DNA from: RGIG4034 sp045576455
GTDB lineage: Bacteria; Bacillota; Clostridia; Lachnospirales; Lachnospiraceae
Reading direction: 5' to 3'
Assembly: GCA_045576455.1 (NCBI GenBank)
Contig: JAZNGM010000007.1
Location: 1-64,000 of the forward strand
Length of the DNA: 64,000 nucleotides
Positions 9,394 to 18,051 of this stretch are shown piece after piece. A program made the translations under genes and the position numbers. The notes under the pieces were generated by a model, which saw nothing but the letters and a program-made list of their open reading frames with translations, ran no database searches and had not been told where the DNA came from. The first letter of the stretch is position 1. Each line of letters opens with the position of its first letter.

Positions 9394-9831
9394 ATGGATT
9401 TTACTATGACAATAGTATGGCTTATTGCATTGGTAGTATTACTCTTTGTTGAATTTGTTACCATGGGGCTTACAACGATATGGTTTGCAGGTGGCGCATT
9501 AATTGCTACAGTGGTAGCTGCATTTGATGGACCGTTATGGTTGCAAATTGTATGTTTTTCGGTGGTAAGTATCTTATTGCTTATATTTACACGGCCGATT
9601 GCCATGAAATACTTCAATAACAAACGCGTTAAAACAAACGTGGAAGATATTATAGGTAAACAGGTAACGGTTAAGGAACGTATTGACAATGTGGCAGGAA
9701 CCGGTGTGGTTGTGCTTCAAGGTAATGAGTGGTCCGCCCGCTCCGTGGATGAGAAGGTTTACGAGGAGGCTTCCGTTCTTGTAATAAAGGAAGTAAAAGG
9801 TGTTACACTAATCGTATCAGATACAGAGTAA
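9394..9831 (+). CDS. NfeD-family membrane protein
   Basis: A 145-residue protein with hydrophobic segments at about residues 4-25, 30-45 and 48-66, then a soluble C-terminal OB-like domain (about 85-140, containing IGKQVTVKERI and GNEWSARSVDE), the short NfeD1b architecture. NfeD proteins pair with SPFH proteins; the next gene, 30 bases on, is one, so the two likely form a membrane-microdomain complex. AAGGGGG serves as ribosome site. Confidence 0.9.
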   Translation: MDFTMTIVWLIALVVLLFVEFVTMGLTTIWFAGGALIATVVAAFDGPLWLQIVCFSVVSILLLIFTRPIAMKYFNNKRVKTNVEDIIGKQVTVKERIDNVAGTGVVVLQGNEWSARSVDEKVYEEASVLVIKEVKGVTLIVSDTE

Positions 9832-9861
9832 TGACAATAAAATGATTAAAGGGGAAATTAT

Positions 9862-10791
9862 ATGGAACAAAAGGTTATTGTATTAATAGTAGTAGTAGTA
9901 CTTGTATTGTTGATTCTTTCGTCCTGCATCAAAATTGTACCGCAGGCACATGCATACATTTTAGAAAGACTTGGTGCTTATCAGGGAACGTGGTCAGTTG
10001 GTATTCACTTTAAGATTCCGTTTATTGATAAAGTAGCTAAGAGAGTTTTGTTAAAAGAACAGGTTGCAGATTTTGCACCACAGCCGGTTATCACCAAAGA
10101 TAACGTAACAATGAGAATTGATACGGTAGTATTTTTCCAGATAACCGATCCGAAGCTTTACACATATGGTGTTGAGAATCCGCTTATGGCAATAGAAAAC
10201 CTGACAGCGACAACACTCCGTAATATTATCGGTGAATTGGAACTTGACCAGACACTTACGTCAAGAGAAACCATCAATACAAAAATGAGAGCATCACTTG
10301 ATGCTGCAACTGATCCTTGGGGAATTAAAGTAACAAGGGTTGAGCTTAAAAATATTACACCGCCGGCAGCTATCCAGGATGCAATGGAGAAGCAGATGAA
10401 GGCAGAGCGTGAAAGACGTGAAGCGATTTTACGTGCGGAAGGTGAGAAAAAATCAACTATTCTTGTTGCTGAAGGTAAGAAAGAATCTGCCATCCTTGAA
10501 GCAGAGGCAGAAAAGCAATCGGCTATCTTACGTGCAGAAGCCCAGAAGGAAAAGATGATCCGTGAAGCAGAAGGTGAGGCAGAAGCAATCCTTAAAGTCC
10601 AGAAGGCAACTGCGGATGGTATCAGAATGTTGAAAGAAGCCGGTGCCGATGAAGCCGTACTTCAGATTAAGAGTCTTGAAGCTTTTGAAAAGGCAGCAGA
10701 CGGTCAGGCAACTAAGATTATTATCCCGTCAGAGATTCAGAGCCTTGCGGGACTTGCAACTTCAATGAAGGAAATTATTTCTTCAAAATAA
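9862..10791 (+). CDS. SPFH/band-7 (stomatin-like) membrane protein
   Basis: A 309-residue protein with one N-terminal membrane segment (about residues 4-22), an SPFH domain (VPQAHAYILERLGAYQGTWS through the AIQDAMEKQMKAERERREA hinge) and an Ala/Glu/Lys-rich coiled coil at about 175-245 made of repeated AEGEKKS/AEAEKQS units. It matches the stomatin/QmcA subgroup by length and the short C-terminal tail. It is paired with the NfeD-family gene upstream and ends the operon at a terminator at 10830. The molecular role is scaffolding by family knowledge only. Confidence 0.92.
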   Translation: MEQKVIVLIVVVVLVLLILSSCIKIVPQAHAYILERLGAYQGTWSVGIHFKIPFIDKVAKRVLLKEQVADFAPQPVITKDNVTMRIDTVVFFQITDPKLYTYGVENPLMAIENLTATTLRNIIGELELDQTLTSRETINTKMRASLDAATDPWGIKVTRVELKNITPPAAIQDAMEKQMKAERERREAILRAEGEKKSTILVAEGKKESAILEAEAEKQSAILRAEAQKEKMIREAEGEAEAILKVQKATADGIRMLKEAGADEAVLQIKSLEAFEKAADGQATKIIIPSEIQSLAGLATSMKEIISSK

Positions 10792-10829
10792 AATATGTTT
10801 TATGGTAAATTAAGTATTTTCTGTAAATT

Positions 10830-10862
10830 AAAATGGTCCTTGCTACATAGGACCATTTTTAG
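10830..10862 (+). terminator. terminator after SPFH gene
   Basis: Stem AAAATGGTCCT (10830-10840) / AGGACCATTTT (10849-10859), eight-base loop, with T run. The A-rich left arm means it could also act on the other strand. Confidence 0.9.
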
Positions 10863-10900
10863 CTATTTTACAAACCACAGCGTTTAGAACGGAGGAAAAG

Positions 10901-11911
10901 ATGAATTTAGTAGGACGTCACTTTTTAACATTAAAAGATTATTCGGCAGAAGAAATCAGTTATTTATTAAGACTGGCTGCAACATTAAAGGCTAAGAAGA
11001 AAAAAGGTGAGTTGGTTGACATTCACCGTGGAAAAAACATAGCTTTAATTTTTGAAAAGACAAGTACACGTACACGTTGTGCTTTTGAAGTAGCAGCACA
11101 TGACCTTGGTATTGGTACTACATATCTTGATCCTGCCGCTTCACAGATTGGAAAAAAAGAGAGTATTGCGGATACTGCCAGAATTCTTGGCGGTATGTTT
11201 GAAGGTATCGAATACCGCGGATACGGACAGGAAATCGTTAATGAGCTTGCAGAATATGCCGGCGTACCGGTATGGAACGGTCTTACTAATGAGTATCATC
11301 CGACACAGATGCTTGCAGATCTTCTTACCATTCAGGAAATCTTCGGTTATTTAAAGGGAATTAAGCTTGTCTATATGGGAGATGCCCGTTATAACATGGG
11401 TAATTCCTTAATGATCGCATGCGCAAAAATGGGTATGCATTATGTTGCTTGTACAAGTAATAACTATTTCCCTAACGCAGAGCTTGTAGAGGAATGTAAG
11501 AAGTACGCGGAAGAAAGCGGTGCAACCATTACGCTGGAAGAAGATGTTAATAAGGCAACAAAGGATGCAGACGTAATTTATACGGACGTGTGGGTGTCTA
11601 TGGGTGAGCCGGAAGATGTTTGGGAAACAAGAATTAATGACCTTTCACCATATAAGGTAACCAAGGAAGTTATGGATAATGCGAAGTCTAATGCAGTATT
11701 TATGCATTGCCTGCCGGCATTCCATGACCTTAAAACCAAGATTGGTAAAGAGCAGGGTAAAAAATACGGCTTTACAGAATTAGAGGTTACGGATGAAGTG
11801 TTTGAGTCTGCACAATCTGTAGTATTCAGAGAAGGTGAAAACCGTATGCATACCATTAAAGCCGTAATGGCAGCAACTCTCGGAGATTGCAGCGCACTTA
11901 TGCCGGAATAA
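10901..11911 (+). CDS. argF: ornithine carbamoyltransferase
   Basis: Makes citrulline from ornithine and carbamoyl phosphate. The 336-residue product has the carbamoyl-phosphate motif FEKTSTRTRCAFEVAA, the WNGLTNEYHPTQMLADLLT segment, the ornithine-loop SMGE (DVWVSMGEPEDVW) and the HCLPAFHD motif with the catalytic cysteine. The SMG loop favours ornithine over putrescine. No other arginine genes are adjacent, so biosynthetic (ArgF) versus catabolic (ArcB) use is not decided by context. CGGAGG precedes the ATG. Confidence 0.95.
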   Translation: MNLVGRHFLTLKDYSAEEISYLLRLAATLKAKKKKGELVDIHRGKNIALIFEKTSTRTRCAFEVAAHDLGIGTTYLDPAASQIGKKESIADTARILGGMFEGIEYRGYGQEIVNELAEYAGVPVWNGLTNEYHPTQMLADLLTIQEIFGYLKGIKLVYMGDARYNMGNSLMIACAKMGMHYVACTSNNYFPNAELVEECKKYAEESGATITLEEDVNKATKDADVIYTDVWVSMGEPEDVWETRINDLSPYKVTKEVMDNAKSNAVFMHCLPAFHDLKTKIGKEQGKKYGFTELEVTDEVFESAQSVVFREGENRMHTIKAVMAATLGDCSALMPE

Positions 11912-11927
11912 ATATTTTGGAGTTACC

Positions 11928-12749
11928 ATGCTATCAAAAGTAAAGTTATCAGAGGAACTAAACCGATTAGGGTGTAATGAATATCAGATATGCTTACGGG
12001 AAGAAACCGGTTCAACCAATGAGGATGCAAAACAGATTGCGTCCCTTGAAGCGTGGAATGCTGCATTAGTTGTAGCAGACAGACAGACAAACGGAAAAGG
12101 AAGACGGGGACGAAGCTGGGAAACGGAAGAAGGCAGTTCCGTTGCGATGAGCCTTTTGATAAAGCCGGCAATCAAACCTTGTAATGCGTCGATGCTTACG
12201 CTTGTTATGGCGCTTTCCGTTGCTGAAACGGTTAAAGATATGATTAATAAAGCAAAAGCTTCTGCCTGTGCCGTTAATATAAAATGGCCGAACGATATTC
12301 TTATTAACCGCCGGAAGGTGTGCGGTATTCTTACGGAGATGAGCGTTTTAAAAGAAGCGATAGCATATGTTGTCATCGGTGTGGGAATCAATGTTAACGA
12401 ACTAAAGTTTTCTGAAGAGATTACAAAAGTAGCTACTTCTTTGCGAAAAGAAACCGGAATGGAATTTGACAGAGAAGAAATAATTGCAAGTGTGGTAAAC
12501 AATTACAATAAGTATTTTACAATATTTGGTAAGAATGAAAATCTGACAGAATTAAAAGATATCTATGAAGATCTGCTTGTGAATAAAGGAAAAACAGTGC
12601 TTGTACTTGATCCTAAGGAAGAATACAGCGGGCAGGCGCTTGGCATAAATGATATGGGAGAACTACTCGTCCGTAAGGAAGATGGAACTATTGAGACCGT
12701 TTATGCCGGAGAAGTATCCGTGAGAGGAGTGTATGGATATGCAGAATAG
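11928..12749 (+). CDS. birA: biotin protein ligase
   Basis: Activates biotin with ATP and attaches it to carboxylase/decarboxylase carrier proteins. The 273-residue product carries EETGSTNEDAK, the biotinoyl-AMP loop GKGRRGRSW, and KWPNDILINRRKVCGILTE, then a C-terminal SH3-like domain (about 225-270). The N-terminus goes almost straight into the catalytic domain; there is no room for the HTH present in bifunctional BirA, so this is a class I ligase without repressor function. It starts 17 bases after argF and overlaps the next small gene by 17 bases. Confidence 0.93.
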   Translation: MLSKVKLSEELNRLGCNEYQICLREETGSTNEDAKQIASLEAWNAALVVADRQTNGKGRRGRSWETEEGSSVAMSLLIKPAIKPCNASMLTLVMALSVAETVKDMINKAKASACAVNIKWPNDILINRRKVCGILTEMSVLKEAIAYVVIGVGINVNELKFSEEITKVATSLRKETGMEFDREEIIASVVNNYNKYFTIFGKNENLTELKDIYEDLLVNKGKTVLVLDPKEEYSGQALGINDMGELLVRKEDGTIETVYAGEVSVRGVYGYAE

Positions 12750-13104
12750 TATGGGAGACAGAACGGTGTTGTGCGGAGCCAATGCCTATGAGAAAAAATA
12801 CTATTTTAATGAGCAGTTTAATAAGATGCCGGACAACATTAAGGAAGAACTTCATATAATATGTGTTCTTTTTACGGAAGAGGTTGGCGGTATTATAACG
12901 TTTGTTTTTGAACCGGACGGAACACTTGAGATAGAAACCCAGGCTGACCCGGATGATTTCTACTATGATGAAATAGGAAGTGCACTTTTAGTAAAGGAAA
13001 TTCAAAGAAAGCGACAGGAGTTGCTTGAGTCCATTTCTCTTTTTTACAAGGTATTTATTTTAAAAGAGGATATAAGCAGTATGCTGGATGAAGAGGACAA
13101 GTAA
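12733..13104 (+). CDS. small conserved Lachnospiraceae protein of unknown function (DUF6145-like)
   Basis: A 123-residue acidic, soluble protein with GANAYEKKYYFNEQF near the N-terminus, a beta-rich middle (EEVGGIITFVFEPDGTLEI) and a C-terminal helix ending in DEEDK. I recall this pattern as the Lachnospiraceae family DUF6145, unverified. It is inserted between birA and coaX with overlapping ends on both sides of its frame (17 bases with birA), so it is translated in the same operon. GAGAGGAG inside birA is the ribosome site. No catalytic motif is visible. Confidence 0.75.
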   Translation: MDMQNSMGDRTVLCGANAYEKKYYFNEQFNKMPDNIKEELHIICVLFTEEVGGIITFVFEPDGTLEIETQADPDDFYYDEIGSALLVKEIQRKRQELLESISLFYKVFILKEDISSMLDEEDK

Positions 13105-13120
13105 CAGACGGAGGGTTGAC

Positions 13121-13903
13121 ATGGACAATAAATTTATTCTTGTAATTGATGTAGGTAATACGAATATTACATTTGGTGTATACGAAAATGATACGCTGAA
13201 AACTACTTTTCGTATGATGTCAAAACAGAAAAAAACATCCGATGAATACGGAATTACCATAAGGGAATTGTTGCGTAATAACGGAGTGGATTATAAACAG
13301 ATAGAAGGTGCTATTGTAGCAAGCGTTGTGCCGAATGTTATGCATGCACTTACCGGTGCGGTAGTAAAGTATTTGGGATGTACTCCTCTTATTGTTGGGC
13401 CCGGTATTAAAACAGGTATCGTTATTACGGCGGATAACCCGAGAGAAATCGGACCTGACCGTATTGTCGACGTAGTGGCCGCTTACGAAAAGTATGGCGG
13501 ACCGGTGCTGGTGCTTGATTTTGGAACTGCGACTACGTATGACTTGGTAAATGCAAAAGGAGAGTTTGGCGTCGGTATTACGGCACCGGGTATCAGGATT
13601 TCCGCAAAAGCGCTTTGGGAAGATACCGCAAAGCTTCCTGAAATAGAGATTAAAAAGCCGAAGTCCATACTTGCTACGGAAACGATTACGAGTATGCAGG
13701 CCGGACTTATTTACGGACAGATTGGCCAGACGGAGTATATTATTCGTCAGGTGAAAAAGGAAACAGGAATCACGGATCTTAAAGTAGTTGCAACAGGTGG
13801 TCTCGGAAGATTGATTGCGGATGAGACCGATGCGATTGATGTTTATGATTCATCACTGACATTGGATGGTCTTTTGTATATATATAAAAAGAACACCCGA
13901 TAA
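13121..13903 (+). CDS. coaX: type III pantothenate kinase
   Basis: First step of coenzyme A synthesis. The 260-residue product has the ASKHA-fold motifs of CoaX: LVIDVGNTNITFGVYE (phosphate 1), GPDRIVDVVAAYEKYGG, VLDFGTATTYDLV (phosphate 2) and VVATGGLGRLIADETD. The open frame runs back to 13088, but GGAGG at about 13110 supports the ATG at 13121, which aligns with the family start. Part of the birA-coaX-dusB run; grouping of birA with coaX is common in Firmicutes. Confidence 0.96.
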   Translation: MDNKFILVIDVGNTNITFGVYENDTLKTTFRMMSKQKKTSDEYGITIRELLRNNGVDYKQIEGAIVASVVPNVMHALTGAVVKYLGCTPLIVGPGIKTGIVITADNPREIGPDRIVDVVAAYEKYGGPVLVLDFGTATTYDLVNAKGEFGVGITAPGIRISAKALWEDTAKLPEIEIKKPKSILATETITSMQAGLIYGQIGQTEYIIRQVKKETGITDLKVVATGGLGRLIADETDAIDVYDSSLTLDGLLYIYKKNTR

Positions 13904-13929
13904 ACGACAGGTTACTAATAGGTTACTAT

Positions 13930-14898
13930 ATGAAATTAAAAATTGGGAATGTAGAACTTGAAAATAACGTAATATTGGCACCGATGGCAGGGGTAACGGA
14001 CCTGCCATTTCGTCTGTTATGTAAGGAGCAGGGAGCCGGTCTTTTGTGCATGGAGATGGTAAGTGCCAAGGCTATTTTTTACAATAATAAAAATACGGAA
14101 AGCTTAATGGAAATACATGAGGAAGAAAAACCGGTAAGCCTTCAGCTTTTTGGCTCGGACCCGGATATTATTTCCGATATGGCGGCAAGAATCGAGGAAA
14201 GACCTTTTGCTATACTGGACATTAATATGGGATGTCCGGTGCCGAAGGTAGTTAATAACGGGGAAGGCTCTGCCTTAATGAAAAATCCAAAGCTTGCAGC
14301 TGAGATTATAAGAAAAACGGTAAAAGCAATTAAAAAGCCGGTCACTGCAAAAATCAGGACCGGTTTTGACAGTTCGAATAGAAATGCCGTGGAGATGGCA
14401 AAATATCTTGAGGATGCCGGTGCTTCGGCAGTTTGTGTACACGGACGGACGAGGGAACAGTATTATTCCGGTGAGGCCGATTGGGAGATGATTGCAAAAG
14501 TAGTTGATGCTGTTAATATTCCGGTTATCGGTAACGGCGATATCGATTCTCCCATGAAAGCAAAACGCATGCTGGAGGAAACAGGATGTGCCGGAATTAT
14601 GATAGGAAGAGCGGCACAAGGAAATCCATGGATATTTAAGCAGATTACAACATATCTTGAAACAGGACAACTCGTAGAGAAACCGGATATCGGGACCGTG
14701 AAGCAGACCATTCTCCGTCATGCGGATTTACAGTTAAAGTATAAAGGTGACTATACCGGTATCAGAGAGATGCGTAAGCATATGACATGGTATATAACGG
14801 GCTATCCCAATGCGGCAAAACTCAGAAATGCAGTGAATGAACTGGAGAGTTTTTCTGAATTAGGTAAAATAGTTGAAAGTATTGTTGACACAAAATAA
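13930..14898 (+). CDS. dusB: tRNA-dihydrouridine synthase
   Basis: FMN enzyme that reduces uridines in tRNA. The 322-residue product has LAPMAGVTDLPFRLLC, NMGCPVPKVVNNGEGSALMK (containing the catalytic cysteine), VHGRTREQYYSGEADW and IGNGDIDSPMKAKRMLEETG followed by GRAAQGNPWIF, all typical DusB features. It is the last gene of the birA-coaX run; a promoter for greA overlaps its stop codon. Confidence 0.94.
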   Translation: MKLKIGNVELENNVILAPMAGVTDLPFRLLCKEQGAGLLCMEMVSAKAIFYNNKNTESLMEIHEEEKPVSLQLFGSDPDIISDMAARIEERPFAILDINMGCPVPKVVNNGEGSALMKNPKLAAEIIRKTVKAIKKPVTAKIRTGFDSSNRNAVEMAKYLEDAGASAVCVHGRTREQYYSGEADWEMIAKVVDAVNIPVIGNGDIDSPMKAKRMLEETGCAGIMIGRAAQGNPWIFKQITTYLETGQLVEKPDIGTVKQTILRHADLQLKYKGDYTGIREMRKHMTWYITGYPNAAKLRNAVNELESFSELGKIVESIVDTK

Positions 14899-14914
14899 CC
14901 TTATAGGTTATAAT
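14885..14914 (+). promoter_or_regulatory. sigma-A-type promoter for greA
   Basis: TTGACA (14885-14890), 18-base spacer, perfect TATAAT (14909-14914). The -35 overlaps the end of dusB; about 80 bases of leader precede greA. Confidence 0.8.
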
Positions 14915-14996
14915 ACCGTAGTTATATGGGGAAGTGTCCCTTTGTGGCATCTTGAGTAACGTCTTAAGTAAAATGTAAATGGGAAGGAAATAACAA

Positions 14997-15479
14997 ATGG
15001 ACGAGAAGAAAAATATACTGACTTATGAAGGACTCAGAAAATATGAGGACGAGTTACACGAATTAAAAGTAGTTAGAAGAAAAGAAGTTGCTGAGAAGAT
15101 TAAAGAAGCAAGAGAATTAGGCGATTTATCTGAAAATGCCGAATATGATGCTGCAAAAGATGAACAGCGTGATATTGAAACAAGAATCGAAGAACTTGAG
15201 AAAATCTTAAAAAATGCAGAAGTAGTAGTAGAAGATGAAGTTGATGTTAATAAAATCAGCATCGGATGCAAAGTTAAGATTCTTGATATCGAATATAACG
15301 AAGAAGTTGAATATAAAATTGTTGGTTCAACGGAAGCAAACAGCTTAAAGGGTAAGATTTCTAACGAGTCTCCTGTAGGAAAAGCATTACTGGGAGCTAA
15401 GAAGGGTCAGACTGTTTCCGTAGAAACACAGGCAGGAACTATCAAGTACAAAGTACTTGCAATTGACAGATCAAACTAG
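14997..15479 (+). CDS. greA: transcription elongation factor GreA
   Basis: Rescues backtracked RNA polymerase by stimulating transcript cleavage. The 160-residue length is exact for the family. The N-terminal coiled coil (about residues 8-75) carries the acidic tip within LGDLSENAEYDAAKDEQ, and the C-terminal domain has KGKISNESPVGKALLGAKKG. GGAAGG precedes the ATG. It is followed after 27 bases by lysS, the usual Firmicute pairing. Confidence 0.97.
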   Translation: MDEKKNILTYEGLRKYEDELHELKVVRRKEVAEKIKEARELGDLSENAEYDAAKDEQRDIETRIEELEKILKNAEVVVEDEVDVNKISIGCKVKILDIEYNEEVEYKIVGSTEANSLKGKISNESPVGKALLGAKKGQTVSVETQAGTIKYKVLAIDRSN

Positions 15480-15506
15480 ATTTACCAGACTAAGGAGTGA
15501 GAGAAC

Positions 15507-17018
15507 GTGGCAGAACAGAATGCACAGAACCAGAACGGACAGAATGTACAGGAACAGGATATAGGACAGCTTTTACAGGTGCGTCGTGATAAATTAAAAG
15601 CTTTACAGGACGCAGGTAAGGATCCTTTCCAGATAGTAAAATATGATGTAACCGCACATAGTGGGGATATCAAGGATAATTATGAAAGCTTTGAAGGCAA
15701 AACCGTGCGTATTGCCGGACGTATTATGTCAAAACGTATTATGGGAAAAGCTTCATTCTGTAATGTGCAGGATATTAAAGGCAATATCCAGTCTTACGTT
15801 GCACGCGACAGCATTGGAGAAGAATCCTATGCTGATTTCAAGAAATATGACGTGGGCGATATTGTTGGTATTGAAGGTGAAGTGTTTACAACTAAGACAG
15901 GTGAGAAATCTATCCATGCTGCACAGGTAACACTGTTATCAAAGAGCCTTCAGATTTTACCTGAAAAGTACCACGGACTTGTTAATACAGATATCCGTTA
16001 CCGTCAGAGATATACAGACCTTATTATGAATGAGGACGTTAAGAAGACCTTTATCAAGCGTTCACAGATTATCAGTTCCATCAGACGTTATCTTGACGGA
16101 TTGGGATTCCTTGAAGTTGAAACACCGATGCTTGTATCTAATGCAGGTGGTGCTGCGGCAAGACCATTTGAAACGCATTACAATGCGCTTGACGAGGATG
16201 TTAAGCTTCGTATTTCTCTTGAACTTTATTTAAAGCGATTGATTGTTGGTGGTCTTGAAAGAGTATATGAAATCGGTAGAGTATTCCGTAACGAAGGTCT
16301 TGATACAAGACATAATCCTGAGTTTACTTTGATGGAATTATATCAGGCATATACAGATTACAAGGGAATGATGGACTTAACAGAGAACATGTTCCGTCAT
16401 GTTGCCATGGAAGTAAACGGTACTGCTAAGGTTATGTACGGCGGTGTTGAAATCGATTTAGAGAAGCCATTCGAGAGAATGACAATGATAGATGCGGTTA
16501 AGAAATATGCAGGTGTTGATTTCGGAGCCGTTAAGGATACAGAGGAAGCTAAGAAAATCGCTGATGAGAAGGGCGTTCATTATGAAGACAGACATACCCG
16601 TGGCGATATCTTAAACCTGTTCTTTGAAGAATTTGTAGAAGAACATCTTATCCAGCCTACCTTTATCATGGATCATCCGGTTGAGATTTCTCCGCTTACC
16701 AAGAGAATTCCGGGTAACCCTGACTATGTAGAAAGATTTGAGTTGTTCATTACATGCCGTGAGATGTGTAATGCATATTCAGAATTAAATGATCCAATCG
16801 ACCAGCGTGAGCGTTTCAAAGCACAGGAAGCAGCTCTGGCAGCAGGTGACGAAGAAGCTAACACAACCGATGAAGATTTCATGAATGCACTTGAAATTGG
16901 TATGCCTCCGACAGGTGGTATCGGTTACGGTATCGACCGTCTTGTAATGCTCCTTACAGATTCCCCGGCGATTAGGGATGTATTGCTGTTCCCGACGATG
17001 AAGAGTTTGGATAAATAA
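15507..17018 (+). CDS. lysS: lysyl-tRNA synthetase, class II
   Basis: Charges tRNA-Lys. The 503-residue product has an N-terminal OB anticodon-binding domain (about 60-170) and the class II catalytic core: motif 2 FRNEGLDTRHNPEFTLMELY and motif 3 GIGYGIDRLVMLLTDSPAIR with the DVLLFP ending. It uses a GTG start, set by TAAGGAG eight to ten bases upstream. A Gln/Asn-rich N-terminal stretch (AEQNAQNQNGQNVQEQ) precedes the conserved core. Its 3' end is the left boundary of the accessory island that follows. Confidence 0.97.
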   Translation: MAEQNAQNQNGQNVQEQDIGQLLQVRRDKLKALQDAGKDPFQIVKYDVTAHSGDIKDNYESFEGKTVRIAGRIMSKRIMGKASFCNVQDIKGNIQSYVARDSIGEESYADFKKYDVGDIVGIEGEVFTTKTGEKSIHAAQVTLLSKSLQILPEKYHGLVNTDIRYRQRYTDLIMNEDVKKTFIKRSQIISSIRRYLDGLGFLEVETPMLVSNAGGAAARPFETHYNALDEDVKLRISLELYLKRLIVGGLERVYEIGRVFRNEGLDTRHNPEFTLMELYQAYTDYKGMMDLTENMFRHVAMEVNGTAKVMYGGVEIDLEKPFERMTMIDAVKKYAGVDFGAVKDTEEAKKIADEKGVHYEDRHTRGDILNLFFEEFVEEHLIQPTFIMDHPVEISPLTKRIPGNPDYVERFELFITCREMCNAYSELNDPIDQRERFKAQEAALAAGDEEANTTDEDFMNALEIGMPPTGGIGYGIDRLVMLLTDSPAIRDVLLFPTMKSLDK

Positions 17019-17059
17019 GTCCAGTGTTTATAAGGGTTTGCGGACTTGATAAAACTGAT

Positions 17060-17078
17060 TTGACAACAAATTGACAAC
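17060..17078 (+). repeat. direct repeat TTGACAAC x2, candidate integrase arm sites
   Basis: Two copies of TTGACAAC (17060-17067 and 17071-17078) spaced 11 bases apart, 40 bases after the lysS stop. Paired short direct repeats of this kind near an element end are typical of arm-type binding sites for Tn916-type integrases. That they serve the recombinase at 24212 is inference. Confidence 0.4.
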
Positions 17079-17155
17079 CATTACTTCTTCAATCACGAAG
17101 AATAATAACTGATGATAAGTTGTTCGGAAAAAATCCGGCAATGTAAATGAGACCT

Positions 17156-17206
17156 AAAAGGGTCACTTTCTTGAAAGATAATTTTAGGAGAGTGGCCCTT
17201 TTTTGC
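17156..17206 (+). terminator. hairpin with T run in island left end
   Basis: AAAAGGGTCACT (17156-17167) can pair with AGTGGCCCTTTT (17191-17202) around a 23-base loop, followed by a T run. It may terminate lysS transcription or belong to the mobile element. The loop is larger than in the other terminators here. Confidence 0.6.
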
Positions 17207-17251
17207 GTTGCAAGATATTTGTTACATATCAAACCCAAGGAGGAAACCAAA

Positions 17252-17554
17252 ATGGACGAACAGTATTATGACATTGAGCGGAGAACCGCAGTAAAGGAAT
17301 CGACACCAGAGCTGAGAAGAAAGTTTCTCAGATATAGGGATGCAGAGGTTGTCTACAGTATGACACATAAGAAGCTTTTGGAGCTTGCCGGTAAGGCAGG
17401 TGCCATTTACAGGATTGATGGATATGTGTTATTGGACAGAGATATTTTTGATGAGGATGTGATGCGTGCGGCGATGATGTTGCAGAGTATGCCGGAGGAG
17501 TTGAGAAGAGTGGCAGTGGAGCAAGTGAAGGTGTTGAATGGGCTGGGGAGGTAA
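17252..17554 (+). CDS. small mobile-element-associated protein (DUF6462-like)
   Basis: A 100-residue protein with FLRYRDAEVVYSMTHKKLLE, then AGKAGAIYRIDGYVLLDRDI. This 'RYxxAxxxYSMxxxKxxELAxxAGAIYxxxxxVLVxxxxFxEYL' layout is what I recall for DUF6462 proteins, small helix-turn-helix (excisionase-like) genes carried by clostridial conjugative elements. A strong AAGGAGG fixes the start at 17252; the frame extends to 17147 without a ribosome site. GC content is higher than in the operon that follows, which points to a composite element. Function is unproven. Confidence 0.6.
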   Translation: MDEQYYDIERRTAVKESTPELRRKFLRYRDAEVVYSMTHKKLLELAGKAGAIYRIDGYVLLDRDIFDEDVMRAAMMLQSMPEELRRVAVEQVKVLNGLGR

Positions 17555-17727
17555 TAGCAATGCTCTTGGTAGTGTGGGGAGTATGGGGATTGAGAGAAAG
17601 GTAATTGTATTCATTAATAATAGCATTGATAATTCTTAAAATGAATGAATTCAAGAGATGTTTAAAGTTCATAACATTTATTGACAAATCGATAAAAATT
17701 GACAAAGCAAATGCTACATTTTATATG

Positions 17728-17756
17728 TTGAATTATTGGATGCGCAGAAGTATAAT
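17728..17756 (+). promoter_or_regulatory. promoter of the island operon
   Basis: TTGAAT (17728-17733), 17-base spacer, perfect TATAAT (17751-17756), about 50 bases before the HTH gene. Another TTGACA (17699-17704) with TATATG (17722-17727), also 17 apart, overlaps it upstream. The small HTH protein encoded first could act on this region. The rest of 17555-17804 holds no convincing gene. Confidence 0.65.
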
Positions 17757-17804
17757 AAATTATCTTATTTATACAAGTTTTGGTTAAGCATAAGAGGTAA
17801 TAAA

Positions 17805-18014
17805 ATGGTAAAAAATAATATTGAAGTTGATATCAAGGTAAAATGCATAGAAAGTGGGAAAACACAAGCAAAACTAGCAGAAGAAACAAATACAACGAGT
17901 TCATATGTGAATCGGATAATTAAGAAACAAAATGTGATAGTGAATAAAACATTTGTTAGTATGATGGAAGCATTAGGATACGATATTGAATTGAGATATG
18001 TTAAAAGAAGATGA
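17805..18014 (+). CDS. small XRE-like HTH regulator
   Basis: A 69-residue protein that is essentially one helix-turn-helix domain: KCIESGKTQAKLAEETNTTS followed by YVNRIIKKQ as the recognition helix and a C-terminal EALGYDIELRYVKRR. Such one-domain cro-like regulators are common in mobile elements. AGAGG precedes the ATG at 17805; an in-frame upstream TTG-type start would cross the promoter and is unlikely. It is the first gene of the AT-rich operon and its 3' end lies in the leader of the next gene, so it probably controls the operon. Confidence 0.7.
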   Translation: MVKNNIEVDIKVKCIESGKTQAKLAEETNTTSSYVNRIIKKQNVIVNKTFVSMMEALGYDIELRYVKRR

Positions 18015-18051
18015 TAATTTGATTGAGTTGCCAATTAGGAAAGGATACAAC

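Noticed and set aside
17019..17050. Exact attachment-site repeat pairing the lysS 3' end with the region after the integrase
   Set aside because: I compared the two ends by eye and saw only loose similarity (stretches with AAGG and TTTC), not a convincing direct repeat.
17605..17787. A 60-codon frame between the small element gene and the HTH gene
   Set aside because: No ribosome site, low-complexity AT-rich sequence, and it overlaps the operon promoter.
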